DNA of 30,453 bases, from the NCBI GenBank assembly GCA_001566745.1, contig KQ964425.1:125006-155458 (forward strand). The letters run 5' to 3'. Below, one piece after another: positions 1-10,376 of this stretch (positions within the stretch are counted from its first letter, which is position 1; the number at the start of each line of letters is the position of its first letter). Source of the stretch: Conidiobolus coronatus NRRL 28638. Lineage: Eukaryota; Entomophthoromycota; Entomophthoromycetes; Entomophthorales; Conidiobolaceae. The position numbers and the translations under genes were made by a program. The notes under the pieces were generated by a model. That model was not told the origin of the DNA and ran no database searches. It saw only the letters and a list, made by a program, of their open reading frames with translations.

Positions 1-263
1 GAATTGGACCTAAATTCAATTGGTATAATAAAATTAAATCCTAAACTATTTAATGTAATATGTATTTATAAATAAAAAGGTGTTTATCAATTATAACATC
101 TTTAATTGAGATTAAAGATATTTTTCATTAAGAATATAAGTGGGTGATTATATTAATAGAGCTATAAACTTACAAGATTATTTTTAAAATATATAGATAC
201 ATTTATTTAGAACATTATTATTTATTAAAAAGTTAAAACTGATAAAACCATGGGTTTATTAAA

Positions 264-710
264 TTAAATATTATATACAGCTTTTAAAACTGAAACTTCT
301 CCAGTTTTATCAACTGTTTTCAATTCTAAAGTTAAGGGATTTAAGCTACCGCGTCTAAATTCTTCAATATGGACATTGAAGGTAACAGTTCCTGGGTTAT
401 AAACTTGCCCATTTGTATAATGAGGAGCTTCACCATCTCCCAAAGCTACAATATTTCCATCGGGTCTTACATGAGTAATTTTCCAAATAGTTTTTGGTTC
501 TACAAGCTTGCGAGATAATTGGCCTTGGAAATTGACATCAATGATTTGAAGGATATTTCCAGCTAATTGCTTGTTATAGGTAGTGATGGTGTTTAATTTG
601 AAGGGAGCAGATTGAGCAGAGCAGTTAGAGATTTCAGGTTGGTTGGTACTTTGGCAGGCGGATTGAGCTAAAGCGGGGATAGCTAAGAGTAAATAGTTGA
701 AGAATTTCAT
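264..710 (-). CDS. Small secreted protein, possibly ML/NPC2-like lipid-binding (copy 1)
   Basis: This intronless gene encodes 148 aa. The first ATG is used (codon at 710-708); the open frame extends upstream only from a TTG. Residues 1-17 form a clear signal peptide (MKFFNYLLLAIPALAQS), so the product is probably secreted or vacuolar. The mature part has only two cysteines (C19, C30) and an alternating hydrophobic pattern typical of a beta-sandwich, with a PFKL-type first strand and a C-terminal LTLELKTVD strand. This layout resembles fungal ML-domain (NPC2/PG-PI transfer) proteins, but the usual additional disulfide cysteines are absent, so the family assignment is an inference. It lies head to head with a near-identical copy at 2715-3161; residues 37-144 are identical between the two. 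A TATA box sits about 60 bp upstream of the ATG. Confidence 0.8.
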   Translation of the reverse strand: MKFFNYLLLAIPALAQSACQSTNQPEISNCSAQSAPFKLNTITTYNKQLAGNILQIIDVNFQGQLSRKLVEPKTIWKITHVRPDGNIVALGDGEAPHYTNGQVYNPGTVTFNVHIEEFRRGSLNPLTLELKTVDKTGEVSVLKAVYNI

Positions 711-769
711 TATTAAATAAGAATATGTAAAATAAATAAATTTTAATTTTAAAACAAGCCTTAAAACTG

Positions 770-777
770 TATTTATA
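770..777 (-). promoter_or_regulatory. TATA box of small secreted protein copy 1
   Basis: TATAAATA on the minus strand, 60 bp upstream of the ATG at 710. The surrounding AGTAGTATAAATACAG is conserved as AGTACTATAAATACAG before the second copy, which supports it as the core promoter. Confidence 0.6.
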
Positions 778-1075
778 CTACTCAAACCAAATGTATCCAA
801 ATCAACTATCAATTTTTAATGAAAATTATTTAATTATTTGATATATAACAAGTTTTAGCGAATAGTTGCTAATTTCCTAAATTGGTAAAAGCTTAATAAT
901 AATAATCATGATTATATTAGATGAGAATTTAAATCTATTAAGTTGATCATAAGCAAAATTTGAGCATAGTTTAGTGTTTTTACTAGTAATTTTGCGGTCT
1001 AAAAACTGTAGCTGAATAAAATTTAGCTTGAAATTTATTAACAGTGATTGAAAGATCAATATTTGTTAAAAGTTT

Positions 1076-2317
1076 ATCCATTAATAAATAATATAACTGA
1101 ATATCTGACTCATATTTACATTTGAATTCTAAGTATATTGATTATACAAGCGCAGCTATTAAATAATGGTTGTATAATATATTGATTAACTAACTACAGC
1201 AGTGTTAAACATTTGATAAAAATAAAATAATAACCCAAGTTGTTGGTTAAAACTAAAACTTTTATATTTTATATTTTTAAGTATATATTTTAATATTAAT
1301 AAGACTTGAAAGCTATTATAATTTTGCACTTGTTTCATATTTCCTTTAGAACTATTTTAGGAGATAAGAACGATGACGTTCAATAATATAATTTGCGTAG
1401 ACATTATAAAATCATACTAATAATTTAAGGATTCTCTTTTAAAGATTCTATGCTTACAGTAAACATTTAATCCATTTTTTTAAAATATAAAGCTATTTAA
1501 AAATCTTTTCACTTTTACATAATAATCCTCATATTTTCAAAACTTCAATAACAGAGTATTAGTTATATTTTGTACAAAAGTCTTTCTAATATTATATTCT
1601 TTTACTATTATAAGCCCCTTTCATGTTAAACGAGATTGAAATAATTTGTCTAAAAGATTTTATTAATTAAATTTATATCATCTATATTTAATAAAAATTA
1701 TGACATTATTAAATATTACTAAGTAAATTTTATATAAAACTTATTTAATTATTGCATATAATAAAGTTAAAATGTCAGACACTATACTTTTATTTAGCTT
1801 GTTTAAAGTAGTATATTTTATGGTTACTGGCAATAATATTAAAAGTTTTTTTCAATTTCGTAATCTAATAAGTAGGATTTAACGTATAACAGTTGAAATT
1901 TTTAGCATAGATAAAATTTTAGAACTCATTGCAAATAAGTTAAAATTTGTTAAAGATATCAAGCAAGTTAATTAACCCAAATATAGTAAATTAAAGAAAA
2001 TATTAATCTTCCACTACTTTCTTATTTCAATAATAATTATAAAACCTATTTTATTTAATTAATACCATCAATAACTTTAAATCAACGGTATATTAATCCA
2101 TAGCTCTTTCATCATAAGACAAATTCCGAAAAACAAGGTATAAAATTTACTAAATTTGGAATATGCAATTTTAATAAAAAATAATATCTCTATTAATATG
2201 GATTTGAATTTTATATTTTGGCTGTAGTTGATAATGATATTGAACTTTAGATCGTGTAAAATATATAGTAATAAAGAGTATTAAAAGGAAATAAATATAT
2301 AGTAAATCTTGATTAAA
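1076..2317. other. Intergenic spacer between the arms of the first inverted duplication
   Basis: AT-rich sequence with no credible open frame, RNA gene or repeat. It is the shared upstream region of two divergently transcribed genes, so it may hold regulatory sites, but none stands out. Confidence 0.5.
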
Positions 2318-2649
2318 GAGTAAACTTTAAAAAATATTCAACTTTCTATCACTGTTAATAAATTATCAAGCCAAATTTTAATCAATTACTATTTTTTGAC
2401 CGCAAAATTACTAGTAAAAACACTACAAAATTATGCTCAAATTTAGCATATGATCAACTTAATAGATTATTATAGTTGAGTTTAGTAGATTTAAATTCTC
2501 ATCTAATATAATTATGATTATTATTATTAAGCTTTTTCCAATTTAGGAAATTAGCAACTATTCACTAAAACTTTTATATTATACCAAATAGCTATTATAT
2601 AATTTTCATTAAAAATTTTAATTCATGTCAATTACATGTAGTTCAGTAC

Positions 2650-2657
2650 TATAAATA
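2650..2657 (+). promoter_or_regulatory. TATA box of small secreted protein copy 2
   Basis: TATAAATA, 58-65 bp upstream of the ATG at 2715, in a context conserved with the other copy (ACAG follows in both). Confidence 0.6.
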
Positions 2658-2714
2658 CAGCATTAAGGATTGTTAAAATCAATAATAATTCATTCTAACC
2701 ATTCTTATTTAAAA

Positions 2715-3161
2715 ATGAAATTCTTTAACTACTTGCTCTTAACTATTCCTGCTCTAGCTCAATCAACATGTAAAAACACAAACCAACCCGAAATCTCTAA
2801 CTGCTCTTCTCAATCCTCTCCTTTCAAATTAAACACCATCACTACCTATAATAAGCAATTAGCTGGAAATATCCTTCAAATCATTGATGTCAATTTCCAA
2901 GGTCAATTATCTCGCAAGCTTGTAGAACCAAAAACTATTTGGAAAATTACTCATGTAAGACCCGATGGAAATATTGTAGCTTTGGGAGATGGTGAAGCTC
3001 CTCATTATACAAATGGACAAGTTTATAACCCAGGAACTGTTACCTTCAATGTCCATATTGAAGAATTCAGGCGCGGTAGCTTAAATCCCTTAACTTTAGA
3101 ATTGAAAACAGTTGATAAAACTGGAGAAGTTTCAGTTTTAAAGGCCAAGTATAATATTTAA
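2715..3161 (+). CDS. Small secreted protein, possibly ML/NPC2-like lipid-binding (copy 2)
   Basis: Intronless, 148 aa, the inverted duplicate of the gene at 264-710. The start is the first ATG (2715); the upstream extension begins only with a TTG. It has a signal peptide MKFFNYLLLTIPALAQS, cysteines at 19 and 30, and a mature domain that looks all-beta. Compared with copy 1 it has six replacements in the first 35 residues (positions 10, 18, 20, 21, 32, 35) and one near the C-terminus (KAKYNI against KAVYNI). Residues 37-144 are identical. The intact frame and the exclusively synonymous changes in the core argue that both copies encode functional protein. The ML-like assignment is tentative, as for copy 1. 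Confidence 0.8.
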   Translation: MKFFNYLLLTIPALAQSTCKNTNQPEISNCSSQSSPFKLNTITTYNKQLAGNILQIIDVNFQGQLSRKLVEPKTIWKITHVRPDGNIVALGDGEAPHYTNGQVYNPGTVTFNVHIEEFRRGSLNPLTLELKTVDKTGEVSVLKAKYNI

Positions 3162-4282
3162 GCAATAAATTTATGATTTTTTATTTAAACTTATACTAAG
3201 GGAAAATATATACTTAAATCATGACTTAATTAACTAATAAGCTAAATTATATATATTATTAGTCAAAATTATAACTTTTTTAATCAAAAAAATTTCCTGA
3301 ATTATAACTTTAAATAGAATATATAAGCTGTTTAATACTATTTTTATTAAATTATAAATTTTTTATATTCAAATCCAAGCCATCTGCTATAAAATCGCTA
3401 AGAAATATAATTTATTATATTATGAACAATACAGTATTTTTGGCATATTTATATTACTAAGAAAACCCAATGGTTCATTCGCATATTTAAAATTTTAATT
3501 TTTACGTTATAATATCTTGTTTTTTGATATAACTATAAATTACAATTTTGGTCACATGCGCTTAAATTCAGTTTTTAAATATATACCTCTATTTGATTTT
3601 AGATTGAAAAGTATTAAAAGAAATATATATTTCAAGTCAGGTATATTAATGATATTTGCATAAACGTAAAGCAGTCTATTTAATTATCACTAACTAAAGC
3701 TATTTACAATTTATAAGCATGCTATTGAAGACTATCTGCTATGAATACTTTAAAGCTAGCTATTACTCAATTTAATAATATACCTATATATGGATATTTA
3801 TTAATATAAACCAATTATATAAATGAATTTGTAAACATGATAAATTTAATAGTATATACTGAAAGTTTCTAATTTTGAATATGCATAGAAGGGGAGATAT
3901 TGAACTACAAAAATATTATGAATTAATAGAGCCTAGTATAAGCAAAACTATATAAGTTTCGATATCTGTCTAACACCTTAAATATGAATAAAGTTTAAAC
4001 TGATAGATTATGTGAAATATAAATTACATCTATTCTGGATAAAAGCTGTAAGCTGTCCAGTTAATGCTAATAATTACTACTAAATTTGTACATATCAAAT
4101 CTAAGTAAAAGGGATTTTCTGTATTTAATATTTTGATTTATTAACAAATTAATTAACCCTTAATAAACGTCACCAATTCCCATAATAATTTTTTAAAAAT
4201 AAAAATAAAATAATAGGATAAGTTGATTAAGGTTGAATAAATAAAAATAATAATAACTGAAATAAAGCTTAATAGTTTAAAA
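3162..4282. other. Intergenic region, no feature recognised
   Basis: AT-rich spacer between the second secreted-protein gene and the F-box-like gene. An AATAAA lies a few bases after the stop at 3164-3169, a possible polyadenylation signal, though such words are common in DNA this AT-rich. Confidence 0.4.
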
Positions 4283-5668
4283 ATGAGCACTGAAATAAGT
4301 TGGGAATTAGTATTAAGTGGAAATACAGTAAAAAGTTACTTAAAGTTAGAGGATTTAACTCAATTAAGTTTAAGTTCAAAGCTTATTAGATCAAAACTTA
4401 ACCAAAATATATTTAAACTCCTTAACTTAACCAAATTCATGAACAATAAGCGCTTTCATTCTATGTTCACTAATGAGGCTTACGATCATAAACTACTCAA
4501 GTTACCTGATAACAAATACCTAAGTCAAATGGCAAAACAAGCGGGCTGCCAGGTATGGGAGCTAAAAGTGTTTTACAATCCATTCCAGAAGTATTCATCG
4601 TTTTATATGAAGGATATCGACAAGTTTAAAAAATCCTTCGATTTCTATAAAAAATTCGTTAAAGGTATCAACTTACGCTTTGAAAACGACTACTATCATC
4701 TTTTATGGGAAATACCATATATCTTCCCTAATATAACGCGATTAGCACTAGACTCCTCTACCTTAACACTAATCCTTTGTCAAGCCCTATTCGATAAGTT
4801 AAAAAATTTAACTTCAATTTCTATGAAAGATTGTAAATTGATTCAAAATAGAAAAAATGCCATAAAGTTAAAGTTTCCTGAGTCAGTTGAAAAGGTATCT
4901 TTAATTAGTTGTAAGTTAGTCTATGTTAGGAGTCCAAAAGCCCAAATACCTTACTTTATTGGGAAAGGAATTCAATTGGAAAATCACGCTTACGTTTTTC
5001 CAGCTCAAACGCTTCCTAATCTGGTTTGTTTAAAGTATCACGATAAACCACAAACAAACGCAGTTTTAACAAAGTTTATAGCTTTAAATCCTCAGCTAAA
5101 CAGTGTAAAATTAGATTCTAAAAATATTAGCTATGAAGTAATGTTATCGCTATCAGAGAAAGATATACCATTTGATTTGGTAATAAATTCAAAGGAGTAT
5201 AGAATCCCAGAGAGTCAAATTGGAGATCTACCGATTGTACCAAATTTAAAAACATTAGAATTGGAAGTACCCTGGAGGTCACGTTTATATAATATATTAC
5301 CAATTATAACGCCAAATTTAGCAACCTTGAAGATACACTTTAATAATTCTAACAAACTTGAAACTATTGAATTTATTCAAAAATTTAGTACTATAAAGTT
5401 TTTAAGTATTAACTTTAATCAAAACTCTATAGATTTTGATTTATTAAAAGATTTTAATCAGCTGAGAAAATTAGAAGAAATTGAACTAACAGGATTAAAT
5501 TTACTCAAAATTGAAGTTATTAATATTTTATCCTATCCAAAGTTAAATTGTATTAGAGTTTATACTGAAGAAGTTTTGAAAAGAACGGTAGTAAAATTAG
5601 ACTTGCCTAGTAACTGGAAATTTACTAAGTACAAAACATTGTTAAAAATTTATAAAGTTGAAGTATAA
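4283..5668 (+). CDS. F-box/LRR-like protein
   Basis: A single-exon frame of 461 aa from the first ATG. Residues ~5-47 (ISWELVLSGNTVKSYLKLED, then an LTQLSLSSKLIRSKL helix) fit a divergent F-box: WE at the start, a middle LxxLxxLSLSSK helix, and a following NIFKLLNL segment. The rest has irregular leucine-rich stretches such as LKTLELEV and KLEEIELTGLNLL, spaced like degenerate leucine-rich repeats. Proteins of this layout usually act as substrate adaptors of SCF ubiquitin ligases, with the F-box binding Skp1 and the repeats binding the target; that role here is inferred from the family. No signal peptide or membrane segment is visible. The F-box is weak, so LRR-only is the alternative. It has no tight neighbour and no clear TATA box. 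Confidence 0.75.
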   Translation: MSTEISWELVLSGNTVKSYLKLEDLTQLSLSSKLIRSKLNQNIFKLLNLTKFMNNKRFHSMFTNEAYDHKLLKLPDNKYLSQMAKQAGCQVWELKVFYNPFQKYSSFYMKDIDKFKKSFDFYKKFVKGINLRFENDYYHLLWEIPYIFPNITRLALDSSTLTLILCQALFDKLKNLTSISMKDCKLIQNRKNAIKLKFPESVEKVSLISCKLVYVRSPKAQIPYFIGKGIQLENHAYVFPAQTLPNLVCLKYHDKPQTNAVLTKFIALNPQLNSVKLDSKNISYEVMLSLSEKDIPFDLVINSKEYRIPESQIGDLPIVPNLKTLELEVPWRSRLYNILPIITPNLATLKIHFNNSNKLETIEFIQKFSTIKFLSINFNQNSIDFDLLKDFNQLRKLEEIELTGLNLLKIEVINILSYPKLNCIRVYTEEVLKRTVVKLDLPSNWKFTKYKTLLKIYKVEV

Positions 5669-7039
5669 ATCATAAAATGGCATTGATTTTAAATTTCAGC
5701 GATATTATAAACTGTAGAGCAAAGTTTTTTAATAAAGAATATAGATTTATTATCATTTAATAAAAGTAATAAATTAAAGTTTTTATTTGTAAACTATGTG
5801 TTAATTAAAATTTTACGTAGTTTTTAGTATAATAATTGGATATTTTAATTATGCATACACTTGAATTATAAAAAATATACTGATTAATAAATTTGAATAA
5901 ACATATTTTGATTTTAAATTTAACAAGTCTAAAAATAACTTTAAATAATAGTTCTAAATAAACAATAAGAGAATTATAACAATCATACTAAACACTTGAA
6001 TTCTCAACTATTATTAAAATTTGATCCTATTTATAAAGCATGAGAGATATTATATATCAGTATTATACATTAAAGTTTTTCACATTAAAAATAATTAATT
6101 TTAAATAATAAAACTAATTTAATCAACTTTATATATTTTAATTTAAATTAAATGATTTTAAACCTGAATAAATAGCATTTAATATTTAAATACTTTGATA
6201 ACAAAATGCTTAAAAATTTAATTAATGCTGAAAATAATTTTTATATATTATAGATTTTTAGTATAATTCAAACCATTTGATAATAAGATTTGGAAAGTTT
6301 TTTAAAATAAGGTTATAACTTGTTAAATAAAGATGTAATAAATTAAACAATGATGTATTGCTATAATTGAATATTATGGAAATATTATATTTTTAATACA
6401 ATATTCATCATATTTACACGTTTTTATTAAATTTTTTATAACAAGCTTTAAATATGATGAAAATGTGGTGTAGAATTTGTACCTTAGTGTACTCAATTCG
6501 ATAAAGATATAACTTGTAGCGTAATTAAATACCATGAATTATCCACAATCAAGACACGCTTGCTCAAATTTCTAAAGTAATGTATCACAATGTATATCTT
6601 GTATTTTATTAACACATGTTAAATTTATTCAAAATGTTTAATACTTAAAATTTAAGTTTATAATTCGTCAAAGTATACCATTTGTGATATTTAGTTTTAA
6701 TTTAAATCATAAGTAGCACGATTATATTATTATGAACGCTATAAACCAGACTTATAATACATTATTAATTAAAAATTAAACTATATTATATAGAGTAAAA
6801 TTTACCGAATATACTATGATTATATAATACAAGGTTTACTAATTCAGTTACTTTTATTTCTAATTTTCAATATTTGTATTAATATTAATTAATGTATATT
6901 TTTGATAATTAAAGACTTTTATAATACTATAATGGAGTGATAATTGAGGATATGGTTAGAAGATACTAGCAGCTCTAGGGTAATATCTATATTTAAAAGA
7001 TGCTTTATTTTAGAAGAAATCGCCTTGTCTGTATAATAC
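5669..7039. other. Intergenic region, no feature recognised
   Basis: Long AT-rich spacer downstream of the F-box-like gene. No frame, RNA gene or repeat that I can support. Confidence 0.4.
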
Positions 7040-7083
7040 TGCGCATCTTGCCATAATATGCGCAACAACTGAATAATTTGCGC
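7040..7083. promoter_or_regulatory. Three TGCGC words at ~20-bp spacing
   Basis: TGCGC occurs at 7040, 7059 and 7079, each preceded by an ATAAT-like run. GC-rich words are rare in this spacer, so the regular spacing (19 and 20 bp) is unusual. It lies about 0.8 kb upstream of the hydrolase ATG; a binding-site cluster is a guess. Confidence 0.25.
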
Positions 7084-7574
7084 TAAAATTAAAAATTATC
7101 TCCTAAAATTTTTTAATTCACCGGAAATATGATTCTTAATGCATAGCTTTCTATTTTCAAATTTAATAGAAAAAAGCTTTTAATTTTCAAAATTTTTATT
7201 TGATTTTTAATTGCCATGTTATACAAATAAAAAAATTAAAAATAAATTTATAAATTTGTGAATTTTAATTAATTTTAATAAATAAAAATTCAACAAAGAT
7301 TAGTTTAAGCTTGATTTGGTTTAGAAGTAGTGAAATTTTGTTAAACTGGTAAATAACGGCTGTGTATATAGTAATAATAGAATATTGATACACTGATAAT
7401 CGTATTAAATGAAATTCTTTATTAAGCGATTGAGATTATTAGCAAATCACTCATCATAAATTCAAGTTAAAGTGTTCCAAATTGCTATATTTGGACAATT
7501 TATCAAAAATTTACTATAGCAGTATTTTTCTTGTAGAAGTATCTATTGTGCTATTACAACGATATTTCTAGACT

Positions 7575-7618
7575 ATTTTATTACCATTTTATTACCTATT
7601 CATTACTAATTCATTACT
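7575..7618 (+). repeat. Short tandem repeat, four 11-bp units
   Basis: Four consecutive 11-bp units: ATTTTATTACC twice, then TATTCATTACT and AATTCATTACT. It lies ~260 bp upstream of the hydrolase copy A start codon. Confidence 0.65.
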
Positions 7619-7752
7619 TTGTAACAATAATTCATACTTAAAGACCCTTATAGTAAGAACGCTAAGAATAGCAAGCATCATATAGTGATTTAATTATTTA
7701 CTAATTCATCTTTAAAGATTCTTTCTAAATAAGTAACAAAAATTTTTTCTTG

Positions 7753-7765
7753 TATAAATTTAACC
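7753..7765 (+). promoter_or_regulatory. TATA-containing core promoter of hydrolase copy A
   Basis: TATAAATTTAACC lies ~110 bp upstream of the ATG at 7874. The same word, followed by a pyrimidine-rich CCTC stretch, precedes copies B and C at nearly the same distance, so this is a paralogue-conserved core promoter. Confidence 0.6.
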
Positions 7766-7873
7766 TCTCTGCCAGCATTGATCAGTATTATTTTATTCAA
7801 TTGACTTAATAATTTAATCAATACTATTCCTAATTATTATACTTTGAATAATTTTAATATTGGTATTCTTACA

Positions 7874-9462
7874 ATGACATTATCAGAGATTACCCTAAAG
7901 TCACTCCATTTTGTAATGGATTTATTTTGCAACACTGGTGAATTCAAATCCCCTACTGGTGTATTCCAAAAATTTCTAAGTTCTTTAGTCCTTCAAGCAG
8001 TTCAAGCAATCCCTTTTGTATTTAACTACTTGCCCTTCTTTTTCGGCTTCATTAGTTTTAGCTTGATTAGAAGTTGCTATTTAGAATTTTGTTATTCTGA
8101 ATTATACAGACCCCTTTATCTTTCTATTTTATTTATTTGCTTTTCTGAAATTTTATTTTTTGCTTATTGTTTAAAGTCTAACAAAAAAGTAAACCGTGAA
8201 GCTCCCCCCAAAAGACCCCAATTGACAAAGCAACAAAGAGCAGATAAAATTGGTATGCTATCTCGTAGTATGCTGAATATCGAGCACAATTATCGTGGGT
8301 GGTTATTAATGGATAAAGAGAGAATGACATCAAGTAGTTTGAATAGAAATCACATTTTGGATTGGGTTGGTTGGGCTTTATTTGGCAAATCTGCAGTAGA
8401 AATGGACATGGAGGAAACCAAGGAAGTTGAGGGTTATTGCGCAGAAGCCGGTTTAGATAGAATTTTAAAAGTTGCACCTCAAAAAAATCAAAAACCCATT
8501 AGATTGTTCAATCAGCTACGCGTCCCCTTTCAGTATATTCCTCTATTCATTTATGTCATAGTTCATATTCTTAAGTCTATTGGAAGTGTTATATTAATGT
8601 GTTTACGTTTCAAGCACGAATCTGTTAAAGGTATTAAGAATATAAGCTACTGGGTTAGATATAAAAAAGAATCAAAAGAGGACCCAATAGTTTTCTGTCA
8701 TGGAATAGGACTCGGTAAGTCAAAAAAGTTTGATATAATAATATCGTTTACTAATCAGTAATATTATTTATAGGACCTATCCAGTATATCCTTTTCATTT
8801 ACAAATTAGCTCAACTTCACCCCAACAGATCCATAGTAGTATTACAGTTAGACTACTTAACCATGAATTTAGTAGAAAAGCCCGTTAGTAGAGAGCTTCA
8901 CCTAAAATTCTTTGACAGTATCTTCGCCAAGTATAACTTTACTCAAGCTCACTGGGTATCACATTCATTTGGATCATTTTTAATGTCTAGCATAGCTAAC
9001 GAAAGATCCCATCTAGTCCAAAACTTAACCTTTATTGATCCCGTTTGCTTTAATTTAATGGATCCATTCTTGGTATATAGAGTTTATAACGGTCAGTTAA
9101 AATCCAATAGCTTCCAGTATATCTTGAGGTATTTAATAGCTTATGAGTTTTCTGTTGTAAGATTTTTCTTAAGAAATTTATGGTGGTAAGTTTAACAATC
9201 ATGCATAAGTAATATTTATTAATATATTGATTTTAGGGATGAGATGATCTTCTTCCCAGACTACCTCAAAAACATTTCAGGCAAAGTTAATGTATACTTG
9301 AGCGAAGACGACATATTAGTTGACTACAAAACTACAAAGTACTTCTTTAACACCTACTTTAACAAACCTAATTTTAGTCACCACACTATAAAAGATGCTC
9401 CCCACGGTGGTTGCATTTTCAATTCCAATTTAATGGAATCTTTATTAGGCAACTTAAGCTGA
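7874..9462 (+). CDS. Membrane-anchored alpha/beta hydrolase, copy A (three exons)
   Basis: Exons 7874-8714, 8774-9185 and 9237-9462 give 492 aa. Introns are 59 and 51 bp, with GTAAGT donors, TAG acceptors and a TACTAATC-like branch site in the first. The first ATG aligns with the starts of copies B and C; the longer frame begins with TTG. Membrane segments lie at ~38-65 and ~81-100, with a third hydrophobic stretch at ~224-250. The hydrolase core follows: an HG oxyanion motif (FCHGIGLG, H276-G281) that is split by intron 1, a nucleophile elbow S-H-S345-F-G, an acid in SEDDILV (D443 most likely) and a histidine in APHGG (H474). This is a complete Ser-Asp-His triad, so a lipase/esterase-like activity at a membrane is likely; the substrate is unknown. 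It is the most diverged of the three paralogues. Confidence 0.85.
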
Positions 9463-10074
9463 ATAAGCAAGCTTTAAAAACTTTTACTCTTTTAATTACA
9501 CTTGAAAAAACTATGCTCTAGGATCGAATTCTAAATTAATAAACATGAAGCTAGTCCTTCAAAAATTATTTCTTATTTATTTATTTATTTCAATCATGAA
9601 TATTAAGATGATTTATAAGGATATAGATAAAAATTATCATATTCTTGCAACTATTTTCCATGTGAATATCAGCATCTTAAAATGAATTTTAAAGTAAAAA
9701 TCTTGTCTAATTTGCAGACCTGCTTCAAATTGATTTAATTAAATTTGAGCTTTAAATATTAATCTTTAAATGTTTCTATTAAGATATAAAAATATACAAT
9801 TTACCCTCTTTATTTATTATACCACTAAATTATATTTAATTTTAAATTTAAACTTTTTTATATAAAATTATTAAAAATTAAGGCTAAACTAATCTTAATA
9901 TTTATTGAACTCGAATGTTTTTTAAATTTAATTAGACTAAAACTAATTTGTAGTAATAGCTTAGTAAATACATTCTGAAGTACTTGATATTAGTTTAGAT
10001 ATTTCTATTATTCGATAGAGTTTCCTTTTGACAGGTGAACGAATACAAAACAGCGACTTTCTTTAGAGCTATTT
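9463..10074. other. Intergenic region, no feature recognised
   Basis: AT-rich spacer after hydrolase copy A leading to the assembly gap. Nothing supported. Confidence 0.4.
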
Positions 10075-10148
10075 ATCAAAACTATATTATTAAAAAATTA
10101 ACCATTACTTTCTATTATCTAGAAATTAGTACTTTATTAATTCTTGTG
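10075..10148 (+). repeat. Left flank of the assembly gap, duplicated on its right side
   Basis: These 74 bases match 10377-10445 apart from several single-base indels, mostly in short homopolymers. Both end in ATTCTTGTG. The pair probably represents one locus read twice. Confidence 0.8.
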
Positions 10149-10376
10149 NNNNNNNNNNNNNNNNNNNNNNNNNNNNNNNNNNNNNNNNNNNNNNNNNNNN
10201 NNNNNNNNNNNNNNNNNNNNNNNNNNNNNNNNNNNNNNNNNNNNNNNNNNNNNNNNNNNNNNNNNNNNNNNNNNNNNNNNNNNNNNNNNNNNNNNNNNNN
10301 NNNNNNNNNNNNNNNNNNNNNNNNNNNNNNNNNNNNNNNNNNNNNNNNNNNNNNNNNNNNNNNNNNNNNNNNNNNN
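10149..10376. other. Assembly gap (228 N)
   Basis: An unbroken run of N. Open frames drawn through it are meaningless. Because both sides carry the same ~70 bp sequence, the gap may be a failed contig overlap rather than missing DNA. Confidence 0.95.

Larger units (their letters stand above)
264..1075 (-). repeat. Left arm of inverted duplication (small secreted protein gene plus 5' flank)
   Basis: The reverse complement of this stretch aligns with 2318-3161. Similarity covers the whole coding region, the TATA box and about 350 bp further upstream (for example the shared CCGCAAAATTACTAGTAAAA). It fades at about 1075 and stops abruptly at the stop codon. The right arm holds an extra ~19 bp in the upstream part. 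Boundaries were placed by eye. Confidence 0.8.
2318..3161 (+). repeat. Right arm of inverted duplication (small secreted protein gene plus 5' flank)
   Basis: Inverted copy of 264-1075. The stretch 2825-3142 matches 600-283 with only five differences, while the first ~110 coding bases differ at about 20 positions and the 5' flank differs more still, with indels. Confidence 0.8.

Noticed and set aside
711-812. Longer N-terminus for small secreted protein copy 1
   Set aside because: The extension starts with TTG, passes through the TATA box and would bury the signal peptide.
877-1059. 60-codon minus-strand frame in the left arm of the first duplication
   Set aside because: The matching stretch of the right arm carries an insertion and no equivalent open frame, so it is duplicated non-coding flank.
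7844-7873. N-terminal extension of hydrolase copy A
   Set aside because: It begins with TTG. The first ATG at 7874 aligns exactly with the starts of copies B and C and gives the same 841-bp first exon.
8178-8477. 99-codon minus-strand frame inside hydrolase copy A
   Set aside because: It is the shadow of a conserved exon on the other strand; its sequence follows the constraints of that exon.
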